Assembly (NCBI RefSeq): GCF_007829875.1
Contig: NZ_VIWV01000001.1
Location: 1,984,001 to 2,048,000, forward strand
DNA: 64,000 bases
Origin: Streptomyces capillispiralis
Lineage (GTDB): Bacteria; Actinomycetota; Actinomycetes; Streptomycetales; Streptomycetaceae
Reading direction: 5' to 3'
The notes beneath the pieces are model-generated. The model searched no databases, was not told the origin of the DNA, and saw nothing but the letters and a program-made list of their open reading frames with translations. Positions 62,576-64,000 of this stretch are shown piece by piece. Each line of letters begins with the position of its first letter. The first letter of the stretch is position 1. A program made the translations under genes and the position numbers.

Positions 62576-63133
62576 ATGGCCACACAGAACATGGGGCTGC
62601 GGAGGCTCCGCTCCGCCGCCGCGGCCGGCCTGGGCCTGGCCGCGGGTGCCCTCGCTGCCATGGCAGCACAGCGACACACCCTGGACGCGATCAACGAGCG
62701 TCTGGCGCACCTGGAGAAGCACACGGGCAACCAGCAGCAGGCGAACCTGGCCATGCAGCAGCGGCAGCACTGGGAGCTGCTCAGCAAGGCGATCGACGAC
62801 CCCGAACTCGCCGAGGTGCTGAGCGTCTTCGAGGTGCAGGTGACCACCCAGAAGCGCAGGCAATACCTCTTCGCGAACGCCCTGTACACGAATCTGCTCT
62901 GCTACTACCGCATCGGCAACATGACGAGGGACGAGTTCCTGAAGCGGGTGCGGGGCACGTTCCAGAACCCGATCGTCCGGGAGTACTGGTACGCGACCCA
63001 GCAGCAGCGCGCGAGCCTGACGGGGACGGAAGAGGCGGAACTGGGTCTGCTGGTCGACGATCTGCTGCTGCAGCTCGACGAGGCGGACACGGAGGAGTGG
63101 TGGGTGGTCGGCATCCCGCCCGGCGAGGCGTGA
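62576..63133 (+). CDS. DUF6082 family protein
   Basis: 185 residues. One hydrophobic segment near the N-terminus (AAAAGLGLAAGALAAMAAQ) is followed by a coiled coil (TLDAINERLAHLEKHTGNQQ). The helical core has LFANALYTNLLCYYRIGNMT and FLKRVRGTFQNPIVREYWYA. The family is largely confined to Streptomyces and relatives and its function is unknown. GGGGGTATTTGAC precedes the ATG, a weak ribosome site. Confidence 0.85.
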   Translation: MATQNMGLRRLRSAAAAGLGLAAGALAAMAAQRHTLDAINERLAHLEKHTGNQQQANLAMQQRQHWELLSKAIDDPELAEVLSVFEVQVTTQKRRQYLFANALYTNLLCYYRIGNMTRDEFLKRVRGTFQNPIVREYWYATQQQRASLTGTEEAELGLLVDDLLLQLDEADTEEWWVVGIPPGEA

Positions 63134-63245
63134 GCCGCGGGGCCGGCCCGCGGCGGTGCGCACCGCGAACGGCCCGGCCCTCTGTCCACAGGCGCTTTGG
63201 GGCGTCTCCCCGCCGGCGCTTCTGGACGTCTCTCCGCAGGCGCTT

Positions 63246-63485
63246 CTAGGCGTCCGGGATGTCCGCCTTGGCCCTGACCAAGGTCTCACGGCTGATCACG
63301 ACGATGCGTTCGTAGTCCGCGCGCGCGGCGTCGGCGGGCAACTCGGCGTCCAGGGAGTCGGTCACATCCGTGCCGATGACGGCGAAGTTGCCGTCGGCCA
63401 GCTCGAAGATGTCGGGACACGTCGCACCATTCGTGCTCCCCCGGAAACGCGGAGCGACACCGAGGCGGCGGATGATCTGACTCAC
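63246..63485 (-). CDS. Small conserved hypothetical protein (79 aa)
   Basis: MSQIIRRLGVAPRFRGSTNG, then GATCPDIFELADGNFAVIGT and YERIVVISRETLVRAKADIP. This sequence type recurs in Streptomyces genomes, usually as a lone small gene near regulators; no function is known to me. A ribosome site GAGGG lies near the ATG. Its single Cys and its beta-rich centre suggest a small globular fold. Confidence 0.8.
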   Translation of the reverse strand: MSQIIRRLGVAPRFRGSTNGATCPDIFELADGNFAVIGTDVTDSLDAELPADAARADYERIVVISRETLVRAKADIPDA

Positions 63486-63724
63486 TGTTGGATTCCCTCT
63501 GCTCTCAAGGCACGAGCGCCTACGCCCGCTGCGGCGTCATCGTGACAGGTCCGGCGCCACTCCAGACACGGCGGCACACTCAAGTCGCAGAAGACTCCAT
63601 GGACTGGGCCGCTCTCCTGTCACTCGTGAGGGTGGCCTCACACCGTGCCGTCGTCACGTCCGGGAGGATCATGGAGGGCTCCGAAGAGGCGACCGGGGGA
63701 TCGTCCACGGGGCCTTCGCGGTGT

Positions 63725-64000
63725 TCAGGCGACGTCCGGCACCGCCACCGGCGCGCCCTCGCCCACGTACCGCGCCGCCGGCCTGATGATCTTCGAGTCC
63801 TCCGCCTGCTCCAGGATGTTGGCGCTCCACCCCACCGCGCGGGCCGCCGCGAACGTCGGTGTGAACATCTCGCGCGGTACGTCGCAGAGCTCCATGACGA
63901 CGCCGGCGTAGTACTCCACGTTGGTGTGCAGCGCCCGGCCCGGCTTCAGCTCCGCCAGGATCGCCTCCACATGGCGTTCGACCTCCACGGCGAAGTCGAC
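63725..64000 (-). CDS. Citrate synthase, C-terminal part (cut by the window edge)
   Basis: The last 91 residues of a citrate synthase: HTNVEYYAGVVMELCDVPRE is followed by MFTPTFAAARAVGWSANILE, with the catalytic-site Asp equivalent outside or near the edge, and it ends RPAARYVGEGAPVAVPDVA. The phrase R-x-GW-x-A-x-ILEQ is a family hallmark. The gene runs on past 64000 in the upstream direction. Streptomyces has several paralogues; which this is cannot be decided. Confidence 0.9.
   Translation of the reverse strand, partial: VDFAVEVERHVEAILAELKPGRALHTNVEYYAGVVMELCDVPREMFTPTFAAARAVGWSANILEQAEDSKIIRPAARYVGEGAPVAVPDVA

Noticed and set aside
58861..62889. A 1342-codon open frame antisense to parC and the CobW-type gene
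   Set aside because: It is an artefact of high third-position GC: its sequence is Arg/Gly/Asp/Val-rich, it has no domain, and both real genes on the opposite or same strand explain the DNA.
1..64000. tRNA or rRNA genes
   Set aside because: No TTCGANNC/CCA-type ends or rRNA-like sequence stood out; a tRNAscan run would settle it.

Overview
The window is a very GC-rich, gene-dense actinobacterial chromosome segment and almost certainly comes from a Streptomyces. The evidence is the conservon (four-gene CvnABCD cluster), SepH, CutRS, a DasR-type operator in front of HPr, frequent GTG/TTG starts, and a gene order that matches the dut-hemH-parC part of Streptomyces chromosomes. No tRNA or rRNA gene was recognised.

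Layout. (1) 0.5-5.9 kb: a cold-shock protein, then a TetR-controlled set (AtzG-like small protein plus amidase on one strand, MFS exporter plus metallo-beta-lactamase-fold hydrolase on the other). Three copies of one operator-like sequence tie the set together. (2) 6.3-9.9 kb: a complete conservon (sensor-like histidine kinase, roadblock protein, DUF742 protein, small GTPase), four overlapping genes. (3) 10.1-20.5 kb: a decayed genomic island flanked by two copies of the 3' end of a TrmA/RumA-type RNA methyltransferase gene. It holds a Shedu-like nuclease gene fused against a truncated serine recombinase, an N-terminally truncated IS5-type transposase with an overlapping passenger gene, Dps, a haloperoxidase-type hydrolase, a TetR/DUF1348 pair with two operators, a possible CRISPR remnant, a helicase fragment and a broken hsdR. 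No integrase is visible. (4) 20.5-38.2 kb: conserved actinobacterial core. It has the RNA methyltransferase, a KimA-like potassium importer, a PfkB kinase, the CeoB/CeoC TrkA pair, DUF3159 and OB-fold proteins, KdpDE, DUF3710, dUTPase, a thioesterase, DUF3093, an EcsC-like protein, DUF4193 and the CutRS two-component system. Much of this order recalls Mycobacterium tuberculosis Rv2689c-Rv2701c. (5) 38.5-52.6 kb: inositol monophosphatase, ferrochelatase, MFS, a sugar-lactone oxidase, SepH, sulfurtransferase, VOC protein, thymidine kinase, a phosphatase-superfamily protein with DUF5998, and a PatA-type protein acetyltransferase. (6) 52.7-64 kb: HPr, a GntR regulator, an M23 peptidase behind a c-di-AMP (ydaO) riboswitch, two M16 peptidases, ParC, a CobW-type GTPase, a DUF6082 protein and the C-terminal end of a citrate synthase cut by the window edge.

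How genes work together. Potassium handling is the clearest theme: a KimA-like importer, two TrkA/RCK proteins and the KdpDE pair lie within 10 kb, and a c-di-AMP riboswitch sits 24 kb away on a cell-wall hydrolase. Elsewhere c-di-AMP controls both potassium uptake and such hydrolases. Cell-envelope and division functions (SepH, CutRS, M23, M16, ParC) fill the right half.

Points worth follow-up are the three-site TetR operator, the duplicated methyltransferase 3' end with 11-bp-phased repeats inside it, the Shedu-like gene, and a tandem 22-bp repeat array between the convergent HPr and GntR genes.
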